A stretch of DNA of 64,000 nucleotides from Gammaproteobacteria bacterium (GTDB lineage Bacteria > Pseudomonadota > Gammaproteobacteria > Pseudomonadales > Porticoccaceae), in contig JAGPUW010000004.1 of NCBI GenBank assembly GCA_018069465.1, positions 62,001 through 126,000 on the forward strand. Reading direction: 5' to 3'. Numbering within the stretch: position 1 is the stretch's first letter; each line of letters opens with the position of its first letter. The translations under genes and the position numbers were made by a program. Below the pieces are notes generated by a model. That model saw only the letters and a program-made list of their open reading frames with translations, did no database searches and was not told the origin of the DNA. Shown in pieces: positions 8,629-16,757 of this stretch.

Positions 8629-9426
8629 GTGAGTATTGCTGGATTAGACGACGACCTACTGTACGAAAAGAAAGGCAAGCTGGCCTACATGACGTTTAAT
8701 CGCCCGTCGGAGATGAACTCAATTACCCCCAAAATGCTGGAGGATCTCGACCGTATTGCCGATGATTTCAATAACGACAATGAATTATTGGTACTCATTG
8801 TCACTGGGACGGGGGAGCAATCCTTCTGTGCCGGTGCCGATTTAAAGAAGACCATCACCAAGTTGACGGAGGATGCCGAGCAGGGCGGGCGTTTTATGAA
8901 AGACCCGAGCAAGCGCTTCTTCCACGGTGTTTTTAAGCCCATCATCGCCGCTGTCAACGGCTTTTGCCTGGCCGGCGGTACAGAAATTTTGCAGGGCATG
9001 GATATTCGTATTGCGGCTGAACACGCTCGCTTCGGGCTGCCCGAAGTGCACTGGGGCATTATTCCCGGCGGCGGTTCTCATGTGCGTCTGCCACGGCAAA
9101 TACCCTACTGTCACGCCATGGACATCCTCCTCACCGGCCGCCAGATTACGGCTGAAGAGGCAGTGCATTTCGGCTTGATCAATAAAGTCGTACCGGCCGA
9201 CCAGGTGATGGCCGAGTGTGAAAAGTACGCCAAAATGATTTGCGCTAACGGCCCCCTGGCCGTACAGGCTGCCAAAGAAGCCGCCATTAGCACTTATAAC
9301 ATGGGCTGGAGTGAGGCCTTTTCAACCGAAGCGGTGATTGCTGAGCGCATCTTCAAAACGGCCGATGCTGTTGAAGGGCCAAAGGCCTTTGCCGAAAAAC
9401 GCGAGCCGGTCTATCACGGTAAATAA
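8629..9426 (+). CDS. Enoyl-CoA hydratase/isomerase (crotonase family)
   Basis: 265 residues. It shows the oxyanion-hole segments SFCAGADLKK and NGFCLAGGTE, and both hydratase glutamates are in place: E119 (GGTEILQG) and E139 (FGLPEVHWG), spaced 20 apart as in classical enoyl-CoA hydratase. This argues for hydration of a 2-enoyl-CoA rather than a hydrolase or isomerase variant. The start is GTG, chosen because AAAGGAG stands 8 nt upstream. The protein is cytoplasmic. It is divergent from the SDR at 7637, and a small secreted protein follows 107 nt downstream. In context it could hydrate a cyclic or branched enoyl-CoA, but the sequence alone does not fix the substrate. Confidence 0.93.
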   Translation: MSIAGLDDDLLYEKKGKLAYMTFNRPSEMNSITPKMLEDLDRIADDFNNDNELLVLIVTGTGEQSFCAGADLKKTITKLTEDAEQGGRFMKDPSKRFFHGVFKPIIAAVNGFCLAGGTEILQGMDIRIAAEHARFGLPEVHWGIIPGGGSHVRLPRQIPYCHAMDILLTGRQITAEEAVHFGLINKVVPADQVMAECEKYAKMICANGPLAVQAAKEAAISTYNMGWSEAFSTEAVIAERIFKTADAVEGPKAFAEKREPVYHGK

Positions 9427-9533
9427 GCAGAGCCGGCAAGACGCTACTCAGCGTGGGACGGTGGCAGCCCTACAAAGCTACCGTCTACCCTGGGGTGGGC
9501 GATATCACGCTAAAGTCACTTTCGAGAAAAGCT

Positions 9534-9926
9534 ATGTCAAATAAATGCATCGGTCCCGACAAGATAGCCGCCGTCAGCCTTAGTCTGGTGCTATTATTTT
9601 TCATCACCTGCAACAACGCCTTTGCCTCCGCTGTCTACAAGGTGGATGTCAAAAAGAAATTACACGGCAGTAAAATTTTTGCCGAAATTAATAAGCTGAA
9701 TGTCCCCGGCTCAATCACCATTCTTAAGTTATCCAATTTCGGTACTCAAACCGTCGGCTGCAAAGCCACCTTTGATCCGCGTATCGATCAGAAACAAACC
9801 TTCAAAAGAATACTAAAACCCAATACTGACGTGTCTATTCGCCACTCAACGTCCCGCCCCCCGAATCGAGTGAATATCAATCTCGACTGTCGACCCTTGC
9901 AAAAAAAATCTGCAACAGACACTTAA
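9534..9926 (+). CDS. Small secreted protein of unknown function
   Basis: A 130-residue product that I do not recognise. Residues ~10-32 form a clear signal peptide (hydrophobic core AVSLSLVLLFF, cleavage likely after AFA). The mature part is about 98 residues, basic (many Lys/Arg), and contains exactly two cysteines (VGCKATF and LDCRPL), which could form a disulfide in the periplasm. Alternating hydrophobic residues suggest a beta-rich fold. ATG at 9534 was chosen because it places the signal peptide at the N-terminus. The upstream frame extension lacks this. The ribosome site is weak. A terminator follows at 9974. Confidence 0.7.
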   Translation: MSNKCIGPDKIAAVSLSLVLLFFITCNNAFASAVYKVDVKKKLHGSKIFAEINKLNVPGSITILKLSNFGTQTVGCKATFDPRIDQKQTFKRILKPNTDVSIRHSTSRPPNRVNINLDCRPLQKKSATDT

Positions 9927-9973
9927 GGCGGGGCTGGAGATCAGCTAAAAGAGGCTACCTCGCACCGGGATAG

Positions 9974-9995
9974 CGGGGGCAAAAGCCCCCGTTTT
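9974..9995 (+). terminator. Rho-independent terminator between convergent genes
   Basis: Stem CGGGGGC (9974-9980) / GCCCCCG (9985-9991) with an AAAA loop, followed by TTTT on the plus strand. It ends the secreted-protein transcript just before the convergent permease gene. Confidence 0.75.
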
Positions 9996-10006
9996 CATCC
10001 CCGGTA

Positions 10007-11761
10007 TTATTTGGAAAGCTCGGCTGGAATAATCTGCTGCACCGCCTTTTCTGTCGATAAATAAATCCTTTCCTCCCCCAGCCGTTCATAGAGCTGGGTG
10101 CCGCAGAGTCTGTCCAGCACAGGCCCTTTCACCTCTGCCAAATGTAAGCGCACCCCCGATGACGACAGCTCCTCCTCTATGGTCTCCAGCATTTCAAGAC
10201 CGCTGGTATCCACATAGGCGACACCGGAAAAAATCAGCACCACATCGGTAATTTCACTGTCGAGCACCAGGTTATGCAGATCTGTTTCAACGCGGGGTGT
10301 ATTGGCAAAATAGATATTTTCATCGATTCTAACCAATAGTAGCTGCGGCCAGGTTTCCACCCGGTGGCGATGGATATTGCGGTAGTGCTCGGTACCGGCA
10401 ATACGCCCAACAACGGCGATATGGGGCCGACTGGTGCGGTACAGAAACAACACCAGTGCAAGGCCAACACCCAGCATCAAACCGTGCTCAATGCCAAAGG
10501 CAAGCACCCCCACCAGAGTCACCCCCTGGGCAATACCGTCGCCCTTGTCATAGGACCAGGTGTGCTTTAAGCCTTTAATATCAATCAATTGCCACACGGC
10601 AACCACGATAATGGCCGACAGCACGGCTTTAGGCAGGTTCTCCAGTAAGTCCGTGAACAGGAAAGCCGCCAGGCCCACCAAAGATGCCGTAACAAGCGCC
10701 GCCATCTGGGTGCGCGCACCGGCGTCAAAGTTAACCATGGAGCGGGAAAAGCCGCCGGCGACGGGCATTGTGCCCGCGCAGGCCGCCGCCACATTAGCCA
10801 GACCGAGTGCTCTAAATTCCTGATCGGGGTCTATTTTCTGTCGGCGCCGAAAGGCCAGAACTTTGGCCACGGAGATGCTCTCAACATAGGCAATAACGGC
10901 AATCATTAGCGCTGCCGGAAGCAGTTCAGTCCAGCCCTGCGCCTTCATAAAGTCGAAGCTCGGCATGGGGAGGCCCTGCGGAACCAGCCCCACCACAGCG
11001 ATGCCGAAGCGCCCATGAGCATCTAGCAACGAGGCAAGTAATATCGCTGCAATCACCACGAATAAAGGTGCGGTGCGCCCAAGAATGACAGCACTTTGCT
11101 GCTTCATACCCATTTTAGTCAGTGCCACAACCAAAGGTTGACGGGCGAGGATCAAAAGCACGACGCCAGCGCCACCAAATAGGGCCGCCGCCCGGTTGTA
11201 AGTGTGGATATTATCGAACAGGGTTTGCAGCAGCACTGTAAAACTCACCCCCCTGGGTACGCTAATACCCGTCAGTGCCGCTAGCTGCGTACCGACGATA
11301 AAAATCGCCGCCCCCGTGGTAAAACCAGTCAGTACCGGATGGCTAATAAAGTTAGTCAACCAGCCCAGGCGCAAAAAGCCCATCCCCAGCATAATAAAGC
11401 CAGTAAGGGCGGAAAGAATTAATGCCCCGGTCAGATATTTATCGGGGTCGCCACCGGCATAAGGCACCAGCGCAGCGGCAACCATAACGGCGGCCACCGC
11501 GACCGGGCCAACGGCCAGAGCCCTGCTGGTGCCCGTAAACGCATAAATAATCGGTGGCAAGACGCTGGCGTAAAGACCGACTTCGGGCGGCAAACCCGCT
11601 AGTAAACTATAGGCCAGGGCCTGGGGAATTAAGAGAATAGCGGTAATGGTACCGGCGAGAAGATCCTGACTGAATCCAGCCCTGTCAGCCTGTTTGATAT
11701 CACCAAGCAAGGGGAAAAAGCGCGTGTAGACAGGCTTTTTTGAAGAAAGCTTTTGATTCAC
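10007..11761 (-). CDS. SulP family anion permease with C-terminal STAS domain
   Basis: About 584 residues. The N-terminal two thirds has roughly 10-12 hydrophobic segments, starting with the family motif around LLIPQALAYSLLAGLPPEVGL and SRALAVGPVAV. The C-terminal ~120 residues form a STAS domain (FSGVAYVDTSGLEML), as in sulfate/bicarbonate/dicarboxylate transporters SLC26/SulP. It sits in the inner membrane and exchanges or imports an inorganic or organic anion. The ion is not predictable. A GTG start at 11761 is preferred because the TTG four codons upstream directly abuts the AAGGA ribosome site. Both are possible. It is divergent from the TIGR03084 gene, with a very AT-rich spacer between them. 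Confidence 0.92.
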   Translation of the reverse strand: MNQKLSSKKPVYTRFFPLLGDIKQADRAGFSQDLLAGTITAILLIPQALAYSLLAGLPPEVGLYASVLPPIIYAFTGTSRALAVGPVAVAAVMVAAALVPYAGGDPDKYLTGALILSALTGFIMLGMGFLRLGWLTNFISHPVLTGFTTGAAIFIVGTQLAALTGISVPRGVSFTVLLQTLFDNIHTYNRAAALFGGAGVVLLILARQPLVVALTKMGMKQQSAVILGRTAPLFVVIAAILLASLLDAHGRFGIAVVGLVPQGLPMPSFDFMKAQGWTELLPAALMIAVIAYVESISVAKVLAFRRRQKIDPDQEFRALGLANVAAACAGTMPVAGGFSRSMVNFDAGARTQMAALVTASLVGLAAFLFTDLLENLPKAVLSAIIVVAVWQLIDIKGLKHTWSYDKGDGIAQGVTLVGVLAFGIEHGLMLGVGLALVLFLYRTSRPHIAVVGRIAGTEHYRNIHRHRVETWPQLLLVRIDENIYFANTPRVETDLHNLVLDSEITDVVLIFSGVAYVDTSGLEMLETIEEELSSSGVRLHLAEVKGPVLDRLCGTQLYERLGEERIYLSTEKAVQQIIPAELSK

Positions 11762-11952
11762 GAGAAACCCCAATCCTTTATATTAGTGCCTTATTATATA
11801 TGTCTTTAAGAGCTATAGATATTCGATTATATTATATAGTGCATTTTCAGCCAAACCTCCACCCGCTCCATCGCCCAAGCTTGCAACAAGAAAGTCTTTG
11901 CTCAGAACGATATGATACCTGTCTTAATTGATCTGAGAGAAATAACACGCTA

Positions 11953-12753
11953 ATGACCGATCTCACTAATATTGTTGCCGACCTGCGCGCCGAGGGCGAC
12001 GAACTCTATCAATTCCTGCTAAGCCTGGACGAGAGCGACTGGTCTCGTGCCACCACCTTCAAATCCTGGACCATCAACGATGTTGTTGCCCACCTCTACT
12101 TTGGCGACTATCTGGGCGTCACCTCGCACCAAGACGGACAAGCCTTCAAACGTTTTATGGCAGAAGTACAGAGCTCAGGGCTGACACTGGCAGAATTTAC
12201 CCGCCAATGGCTCGACAAGCTCAGTGGCACTGAAATGCTGGAGCGATGGCGAGGACTGTTTTTAGAAATGTGCGAGCTGTTTGCCGCCAGCGATCCGGGC
12301 TTGCGACTGACCTGGGCAGGCCCCGATATGGGCATACAGATGTTCGCCACGGCTCGATTAATGGAAACCTGGGCCCACAGCTGGGCAATTTACGATTTAC
12401 TGGGAGCCCCGCACAAGCAAAATGACCGCATCAAACACATAGCCACCATCGGCGTAAAAACCTATCAATGGACTTTCGTTAATCGCGGTTTGACCCCACC
12501 CGGACCGCCGCCTCATATCAGTCTGCGTGCCCCTTCTGGGGAGCGCTGGGAATGGAATGCCGAACAAGGCGACAATAACATCAGTGGCGACGCCGTAGAG
12601 TTTTGCCAGGTCGTGACTCAGGTGCGCAACATCGCTGACACGAGACTCAAGCTAAACGGAGATGCCGCACAACAATGGATGAGTATCGCGCAATGCTTTG
12701 CTGGGCCAGCGGAGGAACCGCCGGCAAAAGGGCTGAGAACAGCCTCGAAATAG
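11953..12753 (+). CDS. TIGR03084 family protein (DinB/maleylpyruvate-isomerase-like metal-binding fold)
   Basis: 266 residues, matching what I know of the TIGR03084 family, whose members contain a DinB-like / mycothiol-dependent maleylpyruvate isomerase N-terminal domain. Visible features are the WTINDVVAHLYFGDY segment and METWAHSWAIYDLLG, whose histidines are the expected metal ligands of the four-helix bundle, and a C-terminal small domain rich in RAPSGERWEW. Family function is not established. Such folds bind a divalent metal and often act as thiol-dependent isomerases or transferases. The upstream region is AT-rich and divergent from the permease gene. No obvious operon partner lies downstream, where a hairpin precedes a convergent gene. 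Confidence 0.8.
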   Translation: MTDLTNIVADLRAEGDELYQFLLSLDESDWSRATTFKSWTINDVVAHLYFGDYLGVTSHQDGQAFKRFMAEVQSSGLTLAEFTRQWLDKLSGTEMLERWRGLFLEMCELFAASDPGLRLTWAGPDMGIQMFATARLMETWAHSWAIYDLLGAPHKQNDRIKHIATIGVKTYQWTFVNRGLTPPGPPPHISLRAPSGERWEWNAEQGDNNISGDAVEFCQVVTQVRNIADTRLKLNGDAAQQWMSIAQCFAGPAEEPPAKGLRTASK

Positions 12754-12845
12754 ATCTAATCGGAACAAGCCTTATCGAGGCAGAGCTGCTCTAGTAGGCC
12801 GCAAAGAATTTTAAAAAAAGCGCCTTAATAAAGACGCCGGTACAG

Positions 12846-12870
12846 TAGCGGCAGTAAGACTCTGCCGCTA
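12846..12870. repeat. Intergenic hairpin between convergent genes
   Basis: TAGCGGCAG (12846-12854) pairs perfectly with CTGCCGCTA (12862-12870) around a 7-nt loop. There is no U-run on either side, so it may stabilise 3' ends or help factor-dependent termination rather than act as a classical terminator. Confidence 0.5.
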
Positions 12871-12877
12871 ACACCCC

Positions 12878-13204
12878 CTATTGTTCACCCTGGTAAGCAT
12901 TAGAAGGGCAACCCAGGCAACGGACAAACGTAGCCTTCGCCGGCCCTATCACCAGGGCGTCTGTCGCCTCTTGAACATTGCCACCCAAGGCAGAGAAAGG
13001 CAGAGCAACCAGCCAGATCACTGAACCCACAATAGTCGTTGCCAATAATACCGGCCGACCAACGAGTAAATCAGCGGCCATATCAATGCCACTGGGCCCG
13101 TGGGGGTTCGCTTCATGGCTCCAGGCTGGCTGGCAAAGAAGCAAGGCTGCTGTCATTGTTAGAGCACGCAATAGCTTCATATTTTTAATCATTTCCAGTG
13201 TCAC
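12878..13204 (-). CDS. Small membrane protein of a conserved uncharacterised family
   Basis: 108 residues. An N-terminal signal-like segment (LLRALTMTAALLLCQPAWS) is followed by a short His/Pro region, then a single transmembrane helix (LLATTIVGSVIWLVALPFSAL) and GGNVQEATDALVIGPAKATFVRCLGC. The pattern of RP near the helix start, a LPFSALGGN boundary and a VxGPAKxTFxRxLG tail recurs in short hypothetical proteins of marine and pseudomonad gammaproteobacteria. No function is known to me. GTG at 13204 is favoured by a strong GGAGGAG site 6-7 nt upstream. Internal ATGs at codons 5 and 9 lack one. Confidence 0.65.
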   Translation of the reverse strand: MTLEMIKNMKLLRALTMTAALLLCQPAWSHEANPHGPSGIDMAADLLVGRPVLLATTIVGSVIWLVALPFSALGGNVQEATDALVIGPAKATFVRCLGCPSNAYQGEQ

Positions 13205-13484
13205 AATCAGCTCCTCCAGGGGCTTTGCATGCGAGGAAAAACCTGCATGCCAGTGTTGTCCATTTTGTCCTGCGATATCCGCATCCGGCTAAACTGATAG
13301 CGGAAGGCTAAAGCAAGTTGGGCACCAGTATAGGACCAGCATCTGCAAAAACAAACAGCACCGGTACTGGCCTGTGACGAAGATCAACTTAGCAACAGCC
13401 CTCACACCGGTAATTCAGCAGACGGGTAATTCATCGGAGCACATCCCAGTTGACGTGCACGTCAATACAAGACACCCTTGTCTA

Positions 13485-14075
13485 ATGATGACACTCGATG
13501 AAATTCGCAGGGCCCTCGACACTCGCCAACATAAGCCCGCCAAATTTAAAGCCGTATCAAACCAGGCTTCGGTGGCGATGATCCTTTGCGATGGCAAAGA
13601 CGATCTGGAAGTCTGTTTTATCCGTCGCGCCGAGCGAGTTGGCGATCCCTGGTCGGGACAAGTCGCCTTTCCCGGCGGCAAGGCCGATAGCAGTGATAGC
13701 GATGCCCATGCTGTCGCGGAGCGAGAAACACATGAGGAGGTCGGCCTTAAACTGAAGCCCGGCCACCGCGTAGGTCCCCTGCCCACTCGGCAGGTTGCCA
13801 CACGCAACATGGTGTTATCGCCCTTCATTTATCACATTGGTAGCGATGAAAAAGCGACAGTCTTTGCCCGTGAGCCGGACGAAGTTGCCCATGTGTTCTG
13901 GGTGCCCATGCGCCACTTGTTCAAGCAAAGCTCCGCAACAGAGCTGGAATATCCAATCGGTGGCTGCGGAATGACTTTCCCCGGTATTCGCTATGAAGAG
14001 GACGTTATCTGGGGCTTAACCCTTAGCGTACTGGAGAGTTTTGCACAGATTATGCGTCGAGAACTTCCCGTTTAG
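13485..14075 (+). CDS. Nudix hydrolase, CoA pyrophosphatase (NudL)-like
   Basis: 196 residues from ATG 13485. The frame is open 37 codons further up to a GTG with no better ribosome site, and that extension looks unlike the family. The core SGQVAFPGGKAD followed by RETHEEVGL is the Nudix box in the spaced form seen in YeaB/NudL-type CoA pyrophosphatases, where FPGG is preceded by GQV. Such enzymes split CoA or acyl-CoA into phosphopantetheine and 3',5'-ADP using Mg2+ or Mn2+. Specificity for CoA is inferred from the motif style only. It is convergent with the monooxygenase gene, with a shared terminator between them. Confidence 0.8.
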   Translation: MMTLDEIRRALDTRQHKPAKFKAVSNQASVAMILCDGKDDLEVCFIRRAERVGDPWSGQVAFPGGKADSSDSDAHAVAERETHEEVGLKLKPGHRVGPLPTRQVATRNMVLSPFIYHIGSDEKATVFAREPDEVAHVFWVPMRHLFKQSSATELEYPIGGCGMTFPGIRYEEDVIWGLTLSVLESFAQIMRRELPV

Positions 14076-14103
14076 GGAGCTGGAAATACAATATTTGAGC
14101 AAT

Positions 14104-14131
14104 AAAAAAGGCCGCAATTGCGGCCTTTTTT
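14104..14131. terminator. Bidirectional rho-independent terminator
   Basis: AAAAAAGGCCGC (14104-14115) and GCGGCCTTTTTT (14120-14131) pair perfectly around AATT. It has U-runs in both directions and serves both the Nudix gene and the convergent monooxygenase gene. Confidence 0.85.
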
Positions 14132-14178
14132 ATTGCTAACCCTGTTTGCTTAGAATGGCAAACAGGGCTATTTTGGCT

Positions 14179-15828
14179 TTACGCCGTTTCGAGAGTAAAA
14201 CCTTCATAACCCTTGGCGACAACTTCATCGCACTCCTCACGGTAAGTCTTGGTACCTGCCAGATAGGGCATAAAGCCACGTGGCTTACCTTCAATATTAG
14301 AACCGAGATACCAGGAGTTACAGGTTGGAGCGCTCATCATAGAGCCCTCTGCCGCCTTATTGACATGCTCGACCCAGGCATTCTGTGCTTCAAGTTCGGG
14401 CTCGATAGTTTTGATGTTGTTTTCCGCCAAATAGGCAATGCAGTTATCGATCCACTCGACATGCTGCTCGATAGAGTGCAGTACATTACTCACTACCGAG
14501 GGGCTGCCAGGGCCAGTCACAGTGAAGAAGTTGGGAAAGCCCACACTCTGCAGACCCATGTACATACGAGGCCCATCTTCCCATTGCTCGGACAGTAACT
14601 GGTTATCGCGGCCGCGAATATTCAGACGCTTAATGGTGCCCGTCATGGCGTCAAAACCAGTGGCATAAACCAACACGTCGAATTCGTATTCACCATTCTT
14701 CGTTTTAAGACCGGTAGCGGTAACTTCTTCAACCGGGTTGTCACGCAAATCTACAACGGACACATTATCCTGTTTGAAAGCAGAGTAGTACTCGGTATCA
14801 ATCACCGGGCGCTTACAGTGCAGAGGGTAGTTTTGCGGTGACAGGGCATCGGCTTTTTGCTCATTGCCCAGGGTCTCATGCAGATATTCACGATACAAAT
14901 CACAGGCTATTTCATTCGCCTCGGCATTGAAGTAAGTGTCCACATACAGGGTCAGCACATTGATGCCGAAGTCCTTGATTTCCTGCTTGCGCTGCTCAGG
15001 CGTGATGTCCAGAATTTTTTTGCTGGGCCTGGGTGTTGGCGCTGCACTGGGGTCTTTGGCTTTCTTCGGGCCGCGGTAGTTACAGATACCCATTTCGTTA
15101 TTGCGCTGCTGCTCGCGAATGTCCTCGTAGTCAGCCTTGGCCTGGGCCAGGAAGTCAGGGTTCATTGGCGCGTTTTTAGCGGGAAAGGTGTAAACCGGGC
15201 TACGCTGGAAGGCGATAAGTTCTTTGGCCTGCTTGGCGATCTGCGGAATAGCCTGCACACCGGAAGAGCCACAGCCAATAATAGCAACGCGCTTACCGCT
15301 CAGATCAACACCTTCACGCGGCCATTGTGCCGTGTGGTAAACGTCGCCCTTAAAGGAATCAGCATTTTTGAAACCGGGGTAGTTAGGCTCGTTCAGGCAA
15401 CCGGTCGCCATGATGCAATACTTGGCCTTATAAACGTCGCCCTGGTCAGTTGTCACCGTCCAGATATTTTCAGCGGCGTCGTAGATAGCATCCTTAACCT
15501 TGGTGTTGAATTTAATATCCTTACGCAGATCGAAGCGATCAGCCGTATGGTTTAAGTATTTTTCAATTTCAGGCTGGCCGGCCATCACTTCCGTCCAGTC
15601 CCACTCCTGCTGTAATTCGTCGGAGAATGAATAGGAGTACTCGATAATGGGCAGATCGGCACGGCAACCGGGATAGCGGTTCCAGTACCACGCGCCACCA
15701 ACTCCGGAGCCGGCTTCGATAGTTTGAATTTTCATGCCTCTGTCATTCAGGCGCTTGGTCATATACAGACCCGCCATGCCCGCTCCGACAACAACGGCAT
15801 CGAGTTCTATTGCTTGTGAATCACTCAT
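14179..15828 (-). CDS. Flavin-containing Baeyer-Villiger monooxygenase
   Basis: 549 residues. N-terminal FAD site GAGMAG (15-20) with the following GVGGAWYWNRYPG segment characteristic of the cyclohexanone-monooxygenase group, the BVMO fingerprint FKGDVYHTAQWP (159-170), a second Rossmann motif GCGSSG (185-190) for NADPH, and ATGFDAMTG near the C-terminal third. Type I BVMOs insert oxygen next to a ketone, turning cyclic ketones into lactones or linear ketones into esters, in the cytoplasm. An AAGGG ribosome site lies just upstream of the ATG. It is a single gene between a terminator and a 260-nt spacer. Substrate range cannot be told. The neighbouring dehydrogenases fit an alcohol-ketone-lactone route. 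Confidence 0.93.
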   Translation of the reverse strand: MSDSQAIELDAVVVGAGMAGLYMTKRLNDRGMKIQTIEAGSGVGGAWYWNRYPGCRADLPIIEYSYSFSDELQQEWDWTEVMAGQPEIEKYLNHTADRFDLRKDIKFNTKVKDAIYDAAENIWTVTTDQGDVYKAKYCIMATGCLNEPNYPGFKNADSFKGDVYHTAQWPREGVDLSGKRVAIIGCGSSGVQAIPQIAKQAKELIAFQRSPVYTFPAKNAPMNPDFLAQAKADYEDIREQQRNNEMGICNYRGPKKAKDPSAAPTPRPSKKILDITPEQRKQEIKDFGINVLTLYVDTYFNAEANEIACDLYREYLHETLGNEQKADALSPQNYPLHCKRPVIDTEYYSAFKQDNVSVVDLRDNPVEEVTATGLKTKNGEYEFDVLVYATGFDAMTGTIKRLNIRGRDNQLLSEQWEDGPRMYMGLQSVGFPNFFTVTGPGSPSVVSNVLHSIEQHVEWIDNCIAYLAENNIKTIEPELEAQNAWVEHVNKAAEGSMMSAPTCNSWYLGSNIEGKPRGFMPYLAGTKTYREECDEVVAKGYEGFTLETA

Positions 15829-16039
15829 AGTTTCCCTTCGTCATAATATTAATGGATATGGATGCGCATGGCATGCCTACAAACCATGACAATACGCCGA
15901 CTAAAAATCGCACCAAATTATAAAGGACTTGGGGGAGAAAGCCCAATTGGCACCCGATAGCAGGCATGCACTAAACAGCCGCACAGGGTTTTTGAAAAGG
16001 GGCTAGCCACAAACGTGGCATTGATGAGGGGGGCAACAA

Positions 16040-16069
16040 AAAAGCCAGTGTCGATCGACACTGGCTTTT
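16040..16069 (-). terminator. Rho-independent terminator of the peroxiredoxin gene
   Basis: A 15-bp perfect palindrome with AAAAGCCAGTGTCGA at 16040-16054 and its reverse complement at 16055-16069. The minus-strand product ends in six U residues. Confidence 0.8.
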
Positions 16070-16087
16070 CAAGTACAACTGGCGGGT

Positions 16088-16570
16088 TTACAAATTGGCC
16101 AGCACGTTCTCAGCAGAGCTAACGGCAAAGGCACCACCCTCTTCGATGAAGGCCTGAGTCACTGTATTATCATCAACCACCAGTGCAAATCGCATTCCGC
16201 GTTTGCCCAGACCGCGGTCGGATAAATCCAGCTCTAGGTCGAGCGCCTTTGTATAGGCACCACTGCCGTCAGCCAGCATGGTCACTTTACCTTCGGCCTG
16301 ATTTTGCTTGCCCCAGGCATCCATCACAAAAACATCGTTGACGGCCATACAGGCGATAAGATCAACACCCTTGGCTTGCAGGGCACTGGCCTGCTCAATA
16401 AAGCCTGGCAGGTGCTCTTTGGAGCACGTTGGGGTGAAGGCACCGGGAACGGAAAATAGCACGACTTTTTTTCCAGCAAAAAGGTCTTTAGTGCTATCAG
16501 AGCCGGGGCCATCGGCATTCATTACAGTAAAGCGGCCTTCGGGTAATTTATCACCTACTTGAATTGCCAT
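16088..16570 (-). CDS. Peroxiredoxin (Prx5/hybrid type)
   Basis: 160 residues with the peroxidatic motif PGAFTPTCSKEH (Cys49), as in the Prx5 subfamily of thiol peroxidases. VNDVFVMDAWGK, LADGSGAYTKALDL and RGMRFALVVDD further along are also typical of the Prx5 group. It reduces hydrogen peroxide and organic hydroperoxides in the cytosol, using glutaredoxin/glutathione or thioredoxin. A second cysteine (Cys73 in IACMAV) is present, but whether it resolves is uncertain. A Fur-like sequence lies about 85 nt upstream of its ATG. It is the only gene of its transcription unit and is followed by a strong terminator. Confidence 0.93.
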   Translation of the reverse strand: MAIQVGDKLPEGRFTVMNADGPGSDSTKDLFAGKKVVLFSVPGAFTPTCSKEHLPGFIEQASALQAKGVDLIACMAVNDVFVMDAWGKQNQAEGKVTMLADGSGAYTKALDLELDLSDRGLGKRGMRFALVVDDNTVTQAFIEEGGAFAVSSAENVLANL

Positions 16571-16654
16571 CGTTATCTCCTTTTAATATGTCTTTTCTTA
16601 GTTGTTAAATCTGCTACCGAGAGGATTATGGCATTGCCCCTGTGCAGAGTCACT

Positions 16655-16673
16655 GATAATTACTATCATTAAT
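16655..16673. promoter_or_regulatory. Possible Fur-type box
   Basis: The 19-mer beginning GATAATTACTATCATT matches the classical GATAATGATAATCATTATC box at 14 of 19 positions and contains the inverted repeat TGATA-N5-TATCA. It lies in the 187-nt divergent spacer, 85 nt upstream of the peroxiredoxin start and about the same distance from the kinase start. Binding is only inferred. Confidence 0.35.
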
Positions 16674-16757
16674 ACCCCAGTGTTTAGAGGGCTAAGTTGC
16701 CCTGATTAATGGCTCGACAGCGGCCACAGGCCCTGCACGGTAATCCGACAAAACTCT

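Noticed and set aside
14857-15555. 232-codon open frame on the plus strand
   Set aside because: Antisense to the Baeyer-Villiger monooxygenase, whose motifs are all intact. No recognisable domain.
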